DNA of 64,000 nt from Emticicia sp. BO119 (GCF_013912375.1 NZ_JACETV010000005.1:1-64000), one strand, 5' to 3'; shown: positions 53,666-62,805, numbered from the stretch's first letter. Program-made: numbers and translations. Notes: a model not told the origin generated them from the letters alone.

Positions 53666-54214
53666 ATGCCAGCGGAAAAAGGAAATAAGTATGCCAAGGG
53701 AATTAAAAGAACTACCTACCAACCTGAATATGATAAGCAGGCTTATAACTACTGTCTTTTAGGAGCAACTGATGAGGACCTGGCTAAATTCTTTGAGGTA
53801 GCTGAATCTACTATTAACAATTGGAAAAAAAACAATCCAAGTTTCTTGGAGTCCATAAAAAAGGCAAAGGAGTTTGCCGATGTTGAGGTTGTCAAGAGCC
53901 TCTATAAAAGAGCCACTGGATATAATTACAAAGAGGTGACCTCTATAAAGTTTGATAAAAAGGGAGGAAGTATAGAAGATGTTGACGAAGAAATACTCGA
54001 CGAAGATTTTCTCCCGGACGAGGGAAATGGCTTTACAAAAACAAAAGTTGTTACTAAAGAAGTAATTCCAGATACCACAGCGCAAATCTTCTGGCTTAAA
54101 AACCGCCAGCCAAAATACTGGAGAGATAAACAGGAAGTTGACCATACCTCAGCAGGCGAAAAACTCCCACCAGTAACCATTTTTAGACTACCAGATGACG
54201 GCAGGAACGGTTGA
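53666..54214 (+). CDS. terS: Terminase small subunit
   Basis: The protein has 182 residues with an N-terminal HTH (GATDEDLAKFFEVAESTINNWKK), the classic terminase-small DNA-recognition domain. The tail includes a TTAQIFWLKNRQPKYWRDKQE segment typical of this family. Its stop overlaps the large-subunit start by 20 nt. Confidence 0.88.
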   Translation: MPAEKGNKYAKGIKRTTYQPEYDKQAYNYCLLGATDEDLAKFFEVAESTINNWKKNNPSFLESIKKAKEFADVEVVKSLYKRATGYNYKEVTSIKFDKKGGSIEDVDEEILDEDFLPDEGNGFTKTKVVTKEVIPDTTAQIFWLKNRQPKYWRDKQEVDHTSAGEKLPPVTIFRLPDDGRNG

Positions 54215-55733
54215 GTATATAGAACCCCAAATAGGCTATCAGATGATGGCCTTATCTTCTGGCGCTGATATAGTGATAGGTGGCGCAGCAGCAGGTGTTG
54301 GTAAAACTTTCTGCCTATTGTTAGATCCTCTCAAACACATCACTAAAACCCCTGGATTTGGTGGTGTAGTATTCAGACGTACAACTACACAGGTGAAGAA
54401 TGAAGGTGGTTTGTGGGACACTTCCATGAGCCTATATTCAAAACTACCAAAGGCTCGACCTCGTGAATCTAATCTGGAATGGTTGTTTGAGTTGGAGAAT
54501 GGCAGGAATAATAAGCTAAAGTTTGCACATATTGAGCATGAAAAGAATGTGCTGGACTGGCAAGGCTCTCAAATACCTTTCATCGCCTTTGATGAGCTCA
54601 CGCATTTTTCGGAAAAAATGTTTTTTTACCTGCTATCACGTAACAGGTCGGTGTGTGGCATCAAGCCTTATGTAAGAGCTACCTGCAATCCAGACCCCGA
54701 AAGCTGGGTGTATAACCTGATTGAATGGTGGATTGGTGAAGATGGGTTTCCAATAGCTGAAAGAAACGGTAAATTAAGATACTTTGTCAAAAGTGGTGCT
54801 AATTATATCTGGGGGAATTCGATTGATGAGGTATATGAAAAGGCTGCATATTTTTTAGATGATATTATAGGTGAATCAGGATTAAGGAAAGAGGATTTTA
54901 TAAAGTCTATCACCTTTATATCAGGATCTATCTACGAAAACAAGAAACTCTTAGAAGTTGACCCAGCATATCTGGGGAACCTACTCGCACAGGATGAACA
55001 AACTCAGTTGCAATTGTTCAAGGGCAATTGGAAGTTTGTTCCATCCGATTTAGACATTTATAAGTATCAGGATTTTTTAGGGGTGTTTAATAATCTATAT
55101 CAGGTCAATACTTCTGAAAGGTTTATTACGGCTGACATAGCATTAGAAGGCTCTAATAAGTTTATTGTGGGTTATTGGGAAGGTAAATCATTAGAGGATA
55201 TAGCTATTATTGATAAATCTAAAGGGCCAGAGGTAGTGAAGGAAATTGCAGACATGGCCAAAGCTCATCATGTACAAAATAAGAATATTATTTATGATGC
55301 AGATGGCGTTGGAGGTTTTATTGATGGCTATATTACAGGGGCTATCCCTTTTAGAGGGAATGGAAAGGTAGTAGATGTAAAAGACCCTGTTAGCGGTAAA
55401 ACTATACAAGAAAACTATTTTAACCTCAAAACACAACTCTATTATCGTTCCGGCTATGCAGTATCCGATGGAGAATATCACATATCTGATGAAGTAGCTA
55501 ACCTGATGTATGATCAGAAAATGACAGTCAGGCAGCGTTTTCTTCATGAGAGAAAGGCTATCAAAAAAGATAAGGTTGATACAGATGGCAAGAAGCGTAT
55601 TATTTCAAAAGAAGAAATGAAAACAATCCTTAATAATGAATCTCCTGACTTATTGGATATGTTTATGTTACGGGAATGGTTTGATTTGAAACAGTTTAAA
55701 ATAAAAAAGAATCTGGGATCTTTATTTAGGTGA
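54195..55733 (+). CDS. terL: Terminase large subunit
   Basis: The protein has 512 residues. ATPase part: Walker A GGAAAGVGKTFCLLL (Lys37) and Walker B FIAFDELTHF (about 131). Nuclease part: RNase-H-like acidic residues in ITADIALEGS (about 313) and DADGVGGFIDGY (about 368). It packages DNA into the prohead. The Avs-type systems known from other bacteria detect this class of protein, which is notable given the AVAST-like locus in the host part of the window. Confidence 0.92.
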   Translation: MTAGTVEYIEPQIGYQMMALSSGADIVIGGAAAGVGKTFCLLLDPLKHITKTPGFGGVVFRRTTTQVKNEGGLWDTSMSLYSKLPKARPRESNLEWLFELENGRNNKLKFAHIEHEKNVLDWQGSQIPFIAFDELTHFSEKMFFYLLSRNRSVCGIKPYVRATCNPDPESWVYNLIEWWIGEDGFPIAERNGKLRYFVKSGANYIWGNSIDEVYEKAAYFLDDIIGESGLRKEDFIKSITFISGSIYENKKLLEVDPAYLGNLLAQDEQTQLQLFKGNWKFVPSDLDIYKYQDFLGVFNNLYQVNTSERFITADIALEGSNKFIVGYWEGKSLEDIAIIDKSKGPEVVKEIADMAKAHHVQNKNIIYDADGVGGFIDGYITGAIPFRGNGKVVDVKDPVSGKTIQENYFNLKTQLYYRSGYAVSDGEYHISDEVANLMYDQKMTVRQRFLHERKAIKKDKVDTDGKKRIISKEEMKTILNNESPDLLDMFMLREWFDLKQFKIKKNLGSLFR

Positions 55734-55752
55734 AAGTTCATTCTTGAAAATT

Positions 55753-55795
55753 TTTTATATGTATATTGTACATATAAAAATATCATATATATTTA
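55753..55795 (+). promoter_or_regulatory. Palindrome P1 with downstream TATATTTA box
   Basis: TATATGTA-TATTG-TACATATA (55756-55776), inside 11-bp arms, lies 11 nt before TATATTTA (55788-55795). The layout equals that at 56459 and 63485, suggesting a promoter controlled by a dedicated phage regulator. Confidence 0.6.
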
Positions 55796-55838
55796 CTCCT
55801 CAAATCGGGACTATTCCCACAAACTCAAATCAAGTATC

Positions 55839-56210
55839 ATGAAAAAACTCATTGCATCTCTGCTTTTATTCTGCTTTTCAGCAGTAGCATTGGCTGCACC
55901 ACAAAATCATGATTCAGATCTTCAAAAACAGGTTGCCAAAATCGAAGCAGTGACACCCTCACTCGATTTAGGTTTCCAGGTAGCAGTTTATTTGCCTTTG
56001 GATGTATATGCACCTGTAGGCCAATCAATTGACTATTCATTTGAAAAGACAGAATCAGGATTTACAGCACTGCAAGAAAAACCTCCATTAAAAACACAAG
56101 AATTCACTAATAAACCCCATAAAAAGTGGATTTGGTGCAGTGAATTAGTTGTGCAAGGAAGCAATCATATAAAGGAAATACCGGAACGACTATCTTTGTT
56201 ATCCGTCTAA
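55839..56210 (+). CDS. Secreted hypothetical protein between terminase and portal
   Basis: The protein has 123 residues with a clean signal peptide (KKLIASLLLFCFSAVALAAP). The mature part has no family I recognise. It sits alone between terminase and portal, with its own P1-type promoter in front and hairpins plus a strong terminator behind, the hallmarks of a moron gene expressed independently. Confidence 0.65.
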   Translation: MKKLIASLLLFCFSAVALAAPQNHDSDLQKQVAKIEAVTPSLDLGFQVAVYLPLDVYAPVGQSIDYSFEKTESGFTALQEKPPLKTQEFTNKPHKKWIWCSELVVQGSNHIKEIPERLSLLSV

Positions 56211-56227
56211 TCCGGCCAGGTTATTAC

Positions 56228-56259
56228 CAGGTTCAGCTATGTAAAAGTATCTGAACCTG
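56228..56259 (+). terminator. Hairpin after the secreted moron-like gene
   Basis: CAGGTTCAG (56228-56236) pairs perfectly with CTGAACCTG (56251-56259), followed by only three T. A partial terminator is likely. Confidence 0.5.
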
Positions 56260-56420
56260 TTTGAATAGAATACAAGGTGTTTTATTGAGGTTCGAGTCCT
56301 CTTCCATTCGCACAGAACAAAAGATGAATATAGTTCCTTTATTGAAGTAGGCGCAGGTGCTACGGCAAGCGGTAGAATTTCTGAGTAGTTTTTTTCTTAG
56401 TTTAGGTTAGGGTTTACTAA

Positions 56421-56449
56421 AGGGGGGATTGAATCAATCCTCCTTTTTT
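56421..56449 (+). terminator. Intrinsic terminator
   Basis: GGGGGATTG pairs with CAATCCTCC (one G-T pair, AAT loop) and is followed by six T. It isolates the portal-led transcript from what lies upstream. Confidence 0.85.
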
Positions 56450-56458
56450 ATTTTAATT

Positions 56459-56496
56459 TATATGTATGTTATACATATAATAATTAATTATATTTG
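56459..56496 (+). promoter_or_regulatory. Palindrome P2 with TATATTTG promoter box
   Basis: TATATGTA-TGTTA-TACATATA (56459-56479) lies 9 nt before TATATTTG (56489-56496), which is 15 nt before the portal start. The palindrome covers the -33 position, where no TTTG is present, so an activator may replace it. Confidence 0.65.
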
Positions 56497-56511
56497 ATAA
56501 AAAAATGATAG

Positions 56512-57915
56512 ATGAAAGTATTTGACATCTCCGAAGTTGACGATATAGAAAAGACCATCAAGTTTTTCAAGGATCATGCCGAGCAGCCAAAAATTAATGA
56601 GTTAAAAAAGCAGTATGAAGTAACTGAGCATCCTGTTTTTGATCCTGTCAATAGGCCTGATCGAAACATCATGAAAGAAGATGGCCAGTCTCTTGACCGG
56701 ATAGAAAAGGTTAACCGGTTAGGACTGCCTTTTCAAAAAAAGATTGTCAATGCTTCTGTCAGTTTCATTTTCGGTAATCCTGTTAAAGTTGTTTGTCAGA
56801 CTCAGAGCAAGCAGGAAGTTTCGCTACTGGAGGCTATCAAGAAAATCCTCTACAGCAACAAAGTAGATAGTTTTAATAGAAAGATTGCCCGAGACCTATA
56901 CAGAGCCACTCAGGTAGCCGAAATCTGGTTTGCTCATGGTGAGAAAACTGATCCTACTCATAAAGATTATGGTTTTGATACGCCTTATAGAATTAAAGTT
57001 TTAAAGCTTAGCCCTTGGGAAGGTGATGAGCTCTATCCCTATTTTGACAAGTATGGGGATATGACAGCTTTTTGCCGGGCTTACAGTAGAAAGGTAGAAG
57101 GCAAAGAAATATCGTATTTTGAAGTATATACGGATGAAGAATACAAGCTTTTTGAGAAAGGCGATAAATGGGAGGAAGTAGAGGCCTATGATAACCCAAT
57201 CAAAAAAATACCTATTGTTTTTGCCCAGGAAGCGCAGTCTGATTGGGCTGATGTACAAACAGCGATTGAAAGATTAGAGAATCTTTTGAGTAATCATGCT
57301 GAAATCAATGATTATCATGCAAATCCAAAAATATTTGTTCAAGGAGAAATTGGAGAGTGGGCAGGTAAAGGAGAACCTGGGGCGGTAATTCAAGGTGAAT
57401 TAGGTTCTAAGGCTGAATATTTGAGTTGGGACCATGCACCTGAATCTATCAAGCTTGAAATAGACAACTTATTCAAGGTTATATATTCATTCACTCAAAC
57501 GCCTGACATTTCATTTGACACGCTAAAAGACCTCAAGCAAGGTATCTCAGGCGTTGCGCTTGAAATGTTGTTTATGGATGCTCATTTGAAGGTGCAGGAG
57601 AAACGAGAGATTTTCGATGAGTATTTGCAGAGAAGAATCAGCGTGATAAAAGCTTTTATTGCGTGGATGAATCCGGGTTCTAAGGCTTTATTGGATAAGC
57701 TTGATATTCGTTCAGAGATTACTCCTTTCATGATCAATGATATGGGTTCTGTTATTAAAAACCTGATTGAGGCCAATGGTGGTAAGCCGATTCTATCACA
57801 AAGAACTTCTGTTGCCAAGTCTGGTTTGGTGGATGATGTGGATGGAGAGCTTGAGTTGATTCAGCAGGAAGAAGAGGCGGCCAGGTTGATTGAGGATTCA
57901 AATCCAACTATTTAG
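56512..57915 (+). CDS. Portal protein (SPP1 gp6-like)
   Basis: The protein has 467 residues. IVNASVSFIFGNPVKVVC, a central tunnel-wall region and DTLKDLKQGISGVALEMLFMDAHLKV are typical of SPP1-type portal proteins. A glutamate-rich C-terminus follows. The position after terminase and before a MuF protein supports the call. It is driven by a P2-type promoter. Confidence 0.85.
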   Translation: MKVFDISEVDDIEKTIKFFKDHAEQPKINELKKQYEVTEHPVFDPVNRPDRNIMKEDGQSLDRIEKVNRLGLPFQKKIVNASVSFIFGNPVKVVCQTQSKQEVSLLEAIKKILYSNKVDSFNRKIARDLYRATQVAEIWFAHGEKTDPTHKDYGFDTPYRIKVLKLSPWEGDELYPYFDKYGDMTAFCRAYSRKVEGKEISYFEVYTDEEYKLFEKGDKWEEVEAYDNPIKKIPIVFAQEAQSDWADVQTAIERLENLLSNHAEINDYHANPKIFVQGEIGEWAGKGEPGAVIQGELGSKAEYLSWDHAPESIKLEIDNLFKVIYSFTQTPDISFDTLKDLKQGISGVALEMLFMDAHLKVQEKREIFDEYLQRRISVIKAFIAWMNPGSKALLDKLDIRSEITPFMINDMGSVIKNLIEANGGKPILSQRTSVAKSGLVDDVDGELELIQQEEEAARLIEDSNPTI

Positions 57916-57973
57916 AAATACAATAATCGCGTATTATTATATACAAAATTCTTATGAAATTATATATCTCCAG

Positions 57974-58174
57974 ATGACAATCACTACCAAATACGATTTT
58001 CAAGAGTTAGTTTTTCTTAAACATGACCCAGCGCAAGAAATGTGGATGATTACCGCTTTTGAGGCTCGAGCTGATGGCGGTTTAGTGTATAAGCTTTTGC
58101 AAGGGGCAAAAGAATCATGGCATTTGGAATGTGAGATTTCGAGGGAGAAAGATGAATTGAAGGCAGTACTTTAA
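57974..58174 (+). CDS. Small hypothetical phage protein
   Basis: The protein has 66 residues from the ATG at 57974; an earlier in-frame start inside the portal gene adds an AT-rich, non-coding-looking segment. Beta-rich; no family recognised. Confidence 0.5.
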   Translation: MTITTKYDFQELVFLKHDPAQEMWMITAFEARADGGLVYKLLQGAKESWHLECEISREKDELKAVL

Positions 58175-58257
58175 AATATTCACTCAATAGCAATTGTCAA
58201 TTTAAGGAAGGTGCTGCCTACCGATAAATTTTCAAATGCGTAATTAAACCCAAAAAT

Positions 58258-58512
58258 ATGGATAAGTTTAGAACCATTCCAGCAACACTTGAAGCTGTTC
58301 AATTTTTAGGCATATACACTTACGATGAAATGATAGAACTATGGGGAGATTCATTTCAAGAAAATTGCAAATTCAATTCCCGGGCAAATGTGATTATCAT
58401 TAATGATAATAAATTCGCCAGCGTTGGCGATTGGGTAACAAAACATGAAGATGGGAATTATGGTGTGTGCAACACCGATTATTTAAAAAAATGTTGTGAG
58501 TTAATTTCTTAA
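58258..58512 (+). CDS. PGDYG-like phage protein
   Basis: The protein has 84 residues. Its C-terminal phrase VGDWVTKHEDGNYGVCNTDYLKK resembles the PGDYG-type domain of phage proteins (GD-v-------Y-V-----F---Y). Function unknown. Confidence 0.6.
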   Translation: MDKFRTIPATLEAVQFLGIYTYDEMIELWGDSFQENCKFNSRANVIIINDNKFASVGDWVTKHEDGNYGVCNTDYLKKCCELIS

Positions 58513-58536
58513 TAATTTCAATCAAACCCAAAATTC

Positions 58537-58995
58537 ATGAAACCAATCCACTTTCTAGGGCAAAACACAGTCTACGCCAAAAACCAACCAGAATATCAAC
58601 CTCTACCGGGATTCAAAGCCGATTCACCACAAGGCGAATTTATCTCGTGTTGGAAGTTGTCGTTTAAAGAACGCTTGATGATTCTGTTTACTGGTAAGTT
58701 GTGGGTATCGCTTATGACTTTCAATAAACCTTTAACACCCAGCTTTTTTAGTGTTAAAAAGTCAGATGTTTTGTTAGTAATAAAACTGCCTATCCAATTG
58801 AAAATCAAATTCTTCTTTGAATGGTATGGTAGAAAGTACTTTGGAGGTTTTAAAACATATCTGGAGGATCGCGTAGGTGCCTATGTGCTTCAAACTACAC
58901 CTATCGAAGAAATATGGGTAGGCTATAAAGAAGAAATTCTTTTGAAAGCTATGAATGGTAATGGAATAAAAGTTGAGAGTCCAGAACTATATTAA
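58537..58995 (+). CDS. Hypothetical phage protein
   Basis: The protein has 152 residues. The opening MKPIHFLGQNTVYAKNQPEY with a later CWKLSFKERLMILFTGKLW is a pattern I know from short phage proteins of Bacteroidota. The C-terminal part differs and may be lineage specific. It precedes the MuF gene by 5 nt. Confidence 0.6.
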   Translation: MKPIHFLGQNTVYAKNQPEYQPLPGFKADSPQGEFISCWKLSFKERLMILFTGKLWVSLMTFNKPLTPSFFSVKKSDVLLVIKLPIQLKIKFFFEWYGRKYFGGFKTYLEDRVGAYVLQTTPIEEIWVGYKEEILLKAMNGNGIKVESPELY

Positions 58996-59000
58996 AACTT

Positions 59001-60773
59001 ATGTCAAAGGACCCGAAAGACGAAATTGCACACAGAAACAGAATCAATAGATTTGAACTAAAAGTACGTCAGCTCTACGAATCTGCCTTGCAAGAGTTTT
59101 CGGGTCTTTCTGCTAATTTATCCATCGATCCTAAAAAGATATTCTCTTTCTCAGATTACCCGGCTACTCAAAAACGCCTCAAAGAAATCCTGAAAAGCTA
59201 TGCAGGAGGCTTGCAATCAACTATCAATAAAGGTACCTCAGAAGCCTGGTATGCTGCATTAGACAAGAAAGATACTAAACTATACCTAAACACACCTAAC
59301 AGCCTTAGAAGCAAAGAAGCTTTACAGGCTTTTCAGCAACGTGTATCAGGAGGTTTAAAGTTATCAGACAGAGTTTGGCGGATAACTGAACAGTTTCAAC
59401 AGGAATTTGAATTAGTTATGTCAACGGGGCTGATAGAGGGTAAGTCAGCCGCTGAAATGGCGAGAGCTACCAAGCATCTATTAAAAGAGCCTGATAAAGT
59501 TTTTAGAAGGGTTAGGGATAAACATGGCATTCTACAATTATCCAAAAAAGCCAAAGCCTATAATCCGGGGCAGGGTGTGTATCGTTCCTCATACAAAAAC
59601 GCTGTTCGTCTCAATGCCAATGAAATCAATATCGCTTATCGCACAGCTGATCACCTGCGCTGGAAATCTGACCCTACTGTAGTAGGATTTGAGGTTAAAT
59701 TATCTAATCGGCATAAAGTGAGGGATATGTGTGATGATTTGAAAGGCAAATATCCTAAAGACTTCAAGTTTGTTGGCTGGCATACTTCATGCTTGTGTTT
59801 TAAAGTACCTATTCTGGTGAATGACGATGATTTTGACTTAATTCAACAAGCGACGCTCAACGGGGAAGAATTGCCAAAAGGTTTTAAACCGGCTAATCAG
59901 GTGAATGATTTACCAGATGGCTTCAAGGATTGGGTTAAAAACAATACTGAACGTTCCAAGAACTGGAAATCACAGCCTTATTTTATACAGGATAATTTTA
60001 AGGGTGGGAAACTGGACGGAGGATTTAAAATAGCTTTACCAAATATAGCTAAAGAAAAACCCGTTTTATTTGAACTTACACAGGATATTATTGACGAGCT
60101 AAAAGACAGTAGAAATATTAGATTCTGGGGTAATGGTACTATTGATGAGTACAATAAAATTCTATCTGGTTTTAATTTGAGGGATTTTGATAAAGAGGTA
60201 ACTGAATTGTTTGGCGGGTATGGAATTGAAATAAAAGATAAATCAATAGAAATGAGAGCAGGTAAGGTCACTATTACTTATGAATCTCCTGCACAAAAAG
60301 GACAAGAAAGAGGTTTTGCGCTTCAAAGAACATTTTATTTTGGTAAAGGGCTAAAAACAGTAGACCATAACTATTTTGAACTTCCAGATCATGTGCAAGG
60401 AGGTGGTATATCAAAGAAACTTTTCAATATTCTTTATAGAGAATATAATAATACAAATGTTGAAATACTAAAAGTTCATGCAAATATTGACATTGGAGGT
60501 TATACTTGGGGAAAATATGGATTTGCTGCAACTGACAAATGGAACCTTAGAGATGTGGTCAATAAAGCAAAAACCTCTTTGTCAGATGCAGACTTAAAAG
60601 ACTTCGAAAAATGGTATGAGAATTGTGAGCAAAATAATTTTTTTCCTATGAATGAAATTGCTAATCGGTCTTATGGAAAGAATCTATTGCTAGGTACTGA
60701 CTGGTATGGTTCTATTGATTTGAGGGATAAAACAAGAAGAAGTATATTTGAATCTTATTTGTTTTCTAAATAG
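59001..60773 (+). CDS. MuF-type minor head protein with C-terminal effector-like domain
   Basis: The protein has 590 residues. The N-terminal 310 residues match phage Mu gpF/SPP1 gp7-like head morphogenesis proteins: KSAAEMARATKHLLKEPDKVFRRVRD, NANEINIAYRTADHLRW, CDDLKGKYP with a Cys-containing metal-like site (TSCLCFKVP). The C-terminal 230 residues are an added domain. Its core, GGGISKKLFNILYREY with VHANIDIGGYTWGKYGF, reads like a GNAT acetyltransferase fold or a MuF-linked toxin domain. Such C-terminal effectors are carried inside virions and injected with DNA. The catalytic nature is unproven. Confidence 0.75.
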   Translation: MSKDPKDEIAHRNRINRFELKVRQLYESALQEFSGLSANLSIDPKKIFSFSDYPATQKRLKEILKSYAGGLQSTINKGTSEAWYAALDKKDTKLYLNTPNSLRSKEALQAFQQRVSGGLKLSDRVWRITEQFQQEFELVMSTGLIEGKSAAEMARATKHLLKEPDKVFRRVRDKHGILQLSKKAKAYNPGQGVYRSSYKNAVRLNANEINIAYRTADHLRWKSDPTVVGFEVKLSNRHKVRDMCDDLKGKYPKDFKFVGWHTSCLCFKVPILVNDDDFDLIQQATLNGEELPKGFKPANQVNDLPDGFKDWVKNNTERSKNWKSQPYFIQDNFKGGKLDGGFKIALPNIAKEKPVLFELTQDIIDELKDSRNIRFWGNGTIDEYNKILSGFNLRDFDKEVTELFGGYGIEIKDKSIEMRAGKVTITYESPAQKGQERGFALQRTFYFGKGLKTVDHNYFELPDHVQGGGISKKLFNILYREYNNTNVEILKVHANIDIGGYTWGKYGFAATDKWNLRDVVNKAKTSLSDADLKDFEKWYENCEQNNFFPMNEIANRSYGKNLLLGTDWYGSIDLRDKTRRSIFESYLFSK

Positions 60774-60949
60774 CTGTTCTGATGTTTTTCAATTTGCTCC
60801 ATTGACAGGCCATAAACCCCAATTAGTTCTTTAGGCAACATATTTCTTCTATCGCATTCAGATAATAAGGTCCATACGCGGTTTCTTTCATCAATTTCTT
60901 TCGAAACAGTGAATTCAGAGTGTATTTTAGTTGTAAGTTCTTCTTTCAT
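60755..60949 (-). CDS. Small hypothetical protein opposite the MuF gene end
   Basis: The protein has 64 residues, helical and charged. It overlaps the 3' end of the MuF gene by 19 nt tail-to-tail. Immunity to the MuF C-terminal domain is conceivable because of position only. No family recognised. Confidence 0.5.
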   Translation of the reverse strand: MKEELTTKIHSEFTVSKEIDERNRVWTLLSECDRRNMLPKELIGVYGLSMEQIEKHQNSYLENK

Positions 60950-60953
60950 ATTT

Positions 60954-61154
60954 TTATTGATTCTCTAAAATCTCCTTCAACATCAGTAATCTATTCAAAT
61001 AAGGTTGTTTTATTTTCATATCCTTGTTATTGAGTATCTGGAATTGCGTATTGACAAAGATTTTTGTATTGATTATTTTCTCACCATTATTCAGTTGTAT
61101 GTTGTTTGGTAATTCTCGGTCTTTGAAAAAGGCTTCTAATTCGGCAATTGTCAT
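60954..61154 (-). CDS. Small hypothetical phage protein
   Basis: The protein has 66 residues from the ATG at 61154 (MTIAELEAFFKDRELPNNI), preferred to an earlier start that lacks conservation-like features. It ends 5 nt before the next minus gene. No family recognised. Confidence 0.5.
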   Translation of the reverse strand: MTIAELEAFFKDRELPNNIQLNNGEKIINTKIFVNTQFQILNNKDMKIKQPYLNRLLMLKEILENQ

Positions 61155-61207
61155 AATATTAGTTTTAATCATTTGCAAGTTACCTGATTAGAAGCATTTT
61201 TTCTTAA

Positions 61208-61522
61208 TTAATTAATCGTCGGTTTAATCCCTCCACCTTTCAAAGGTACGCCAATAAAGTTCTTTTGGCTTATAAGGCCTTTCAAATAATCGAATGTCAG
61301 CGAGGCAATGGCCCGGGCTTGAATTGTTTTCAGCTCTGATATATCGCTTTCTTTCTTTTTGCCGTCTAAAATATCAAGCACAAACTCAAAACCAAATTTC
61401 ACTGATTCGTTCTCTTTTCTATCGATTAAAGGATGATCCAGCTTTTCGACGATTAGGTCGTAGGTTTCGTCAATTTCTTCCTGTGCCGGTGGGATTGGTT
61501 GTTTTCTTTGTTCTTCGCTCAT
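61208..61522 (-). CDS. Small hypothetical phage protein
   Basis: The protein has 104 residues, acidic then mixed (EEIDETYDLIVEKLDHPLID). It overlaps the stop of the upstream gene (ATGA), so coupled. No family recognised. Confidence 0.5.
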   Translation of the reverse strand: MSEEQRKQPIPPAQEEIDETYDLIVEKLDHPLIDRKENESVKFGFEFVLDILDGKKKESDISELKTIQARAIASLTFDYLKGLISQKNFIGVPLKGGGIKPTIN

Positions 61523-61761
61523 AGTTCATTTTGTAAATTAACTGCCCTTTGAAGTAAATATGCTTTGATAGGATAAAGATTATTTTGTAGAGAATACATA
61601 AAATCTGCTCCATTGTGGCAAATTTTGCCTTCTGTATTTACACATACTATTGGAAATCTATTACCATAAGGCTTAAATTTATTTGAGGCATTATTTATCC
61701 AATCAAAATAACTTTTAAACTCAAAAACAACCTCTGCATTTAAAGTTAATGTCTCGTTCAT
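61519..61761 (-). CDS. Small hypothetical phage protein
   Basis: The protein has 80 residues from the ATG at 61761; the longer frame needs a TTG. A pattern VVFEFKSYFDWINNASNKF then NRFPIVCVNTEGKI is seen. No family recognised; part of the coupled minus block. Confidence 0.5.
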   Translation of the reverse strand: MNETLTLNAEVVFEFKSYFDWINNASNKFKPYGNRFPIVCVNTEGKICHNGADFMYSLQNNLYPIKAYLLQRAVNLQNEL

Positions 61762-61766
61762 GTTTG

Positions 61767-62036
61767 TCAAGTATCCTTTATAGACTTACGAACTTTGTCA
61801 ATTTTATCAAAGTGAGGTGGCAATTCTTTTTTGATAGTATTAAAAAGACTCCTTAAACCGTCCTCATGTGGTTTCAAATAGTGTTTACCAAGATTACTGT
61901 AAAACCACTTCACAAACGGATCAGCACCGTAAACTGTCATGTTATACAATGCCCTTGCTTCTTCTTCTGTAAGTTTGAATATTACATTCATTTCTACAGA
62001 GGAGAAAGAAGCTGCTGTTTTCTTTTCTTCTGCCAT
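61767..62036 (-). CDS. Small hypothetical phage protein
   Basis: The protein has 89 residues from the ATG at 62036 (MAEEKKTAASFSSVEMNV), one base after the stop of the ASCH gene. Helical C-terminus. No family recognised. Confidence 0.55.
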   Translation of the reverse strand: MAEEKKTAASFSSVEMNVIFKLTEEEARALYNMTVYGADPFVKWFYSNLGKHYLKPHEDGLRSLFNTIKKELPPHFDKIDKVRKSIKDT

Positions 62037-62037
62037 A

Positions 62038-62532
62038 TTACAACAATTCAATCATTGCTTTTTGTTCATCTGTTAAAATCCTCCAACCTTGCGCGCCTTT
62101 GATTTTGAAAGGCTTAATTGGGCGAACGTTTTCGTAGATGTGACACCAAAGGCCTTCGCGGTATTGAACGTAGGTGTTTGACTCATCTTCATATTGCATT
62201 GGTCGGCAGTCTACCAGGTCTCCTATGGCGATGGCATGGCCATTTAAACTACCATCAGGATTTACAGCATCAAACAAACTTGGAACAAGTAATCCACTTA
62301 TTTCATCTACTTGTTTAACTGAATAAGGCTTTGCCGAGGCACAAATTAAAACCTTACCTCTCACGTTTGTACACCACGTTCGTGTTTCTACTTTTCCGAT
62401 GAGCATGGCATTAGCATAAGGTTGTTTCCACCAAAGAGCCCGAACCACTTCTTTTGATAAAACGAGTTTATCTTTTTTGTTTGCTATCTCATCTGATTCT
62501 GATTGCATCTTTTTGGGTTTTAGTTGGTTCAT
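62038..62532 (-). CDS. ASCH-domain protein
   Basis: The protein has 164 residues. ALWWKQPYANAMLIGKVETRTW with RGKVLICASAKP matches the ASCH fold (W-QPwa-li--G-K--E-R), which binds RNA or modified nucleotides. It is the largest gene of the minus-strand block. It might act on RNA or nucleobase modification during lysogeny or infection. Confidence 0.75.
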   Translation of the reverse strand: MNQLKPKKMQSESDEIANKKDKLVLSKEVVRALWWKQPYANAMLIGKVETRTWCTNVRGKVLICASAKPYSVKQVDEISGLLVPSLFDAVNPDGSLNGHAIAIGDLVDCRPMQYEDESNTYVQYREGLWCHIYENVRPIKPFKIKGAQGWRILTDEQKAMIELL

Positions 62533-62541
62533 ATTAATAAA

Positions 62542-62787
62542 CTATGTAAAATAAACTGTTAAAAATAAAGCACGAAGTAGATTTGCTTCAGTCAGCTCAA
62601 AGTATTTTATATTCCCCATTTTTATACAAATACTGTTTTCTATTTTGAAAAATCCCAAGACAACTACTTTAGTTGATTCTCTACAAGTAATTTTGTAGCG
62701 TTCCACTCCATTCAATATAGATAAGAATTCAAGATTGAATTCAGCACCCAAAGCTTTCAATAATACATCATTGATTTCTTTTTTCAT
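62542..62787 (-). CDS. Small hypothetical phage protein
   Basis: The protein has 81 residues, beta-rich (ICIKMGNIKYFELTEANL). It is the first gene after a terminator-like hairpin on the minus strand, so it may have its own promoter. No family recognised. Confidence 0.5.
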   Translation of the reverse strand: MKKEINDVLLKALGAEFNLEFLSILNGVERYKITCRESTKVVVLGFFKIENSICIKMGNIKYFELTEANLLRALFLTVYFT

Positions 62788-62805
62788 TATTTGAAAAAAT
62801 TTGTA

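Larger units (their letters stand above)
56211..56511. other. Regulatory gap before portal gene
   Basis: The gap contains the two hairpins listed separately, palindrome P2, and a tRNA T-arm-like string (GAGGTTCGAGTCCTC near 56296) that I could not extend into a tRNA. Confidence 0.5.

Noticed and set aside
56286-56320. tRNA gene suggested by GAGGTTCGAGTCCTC and CCATTCGCA
   Set aside because: No acceptor 5' strand, D-arm or anticodon arm can be fitted upstream; only a T-arm-like string is present.
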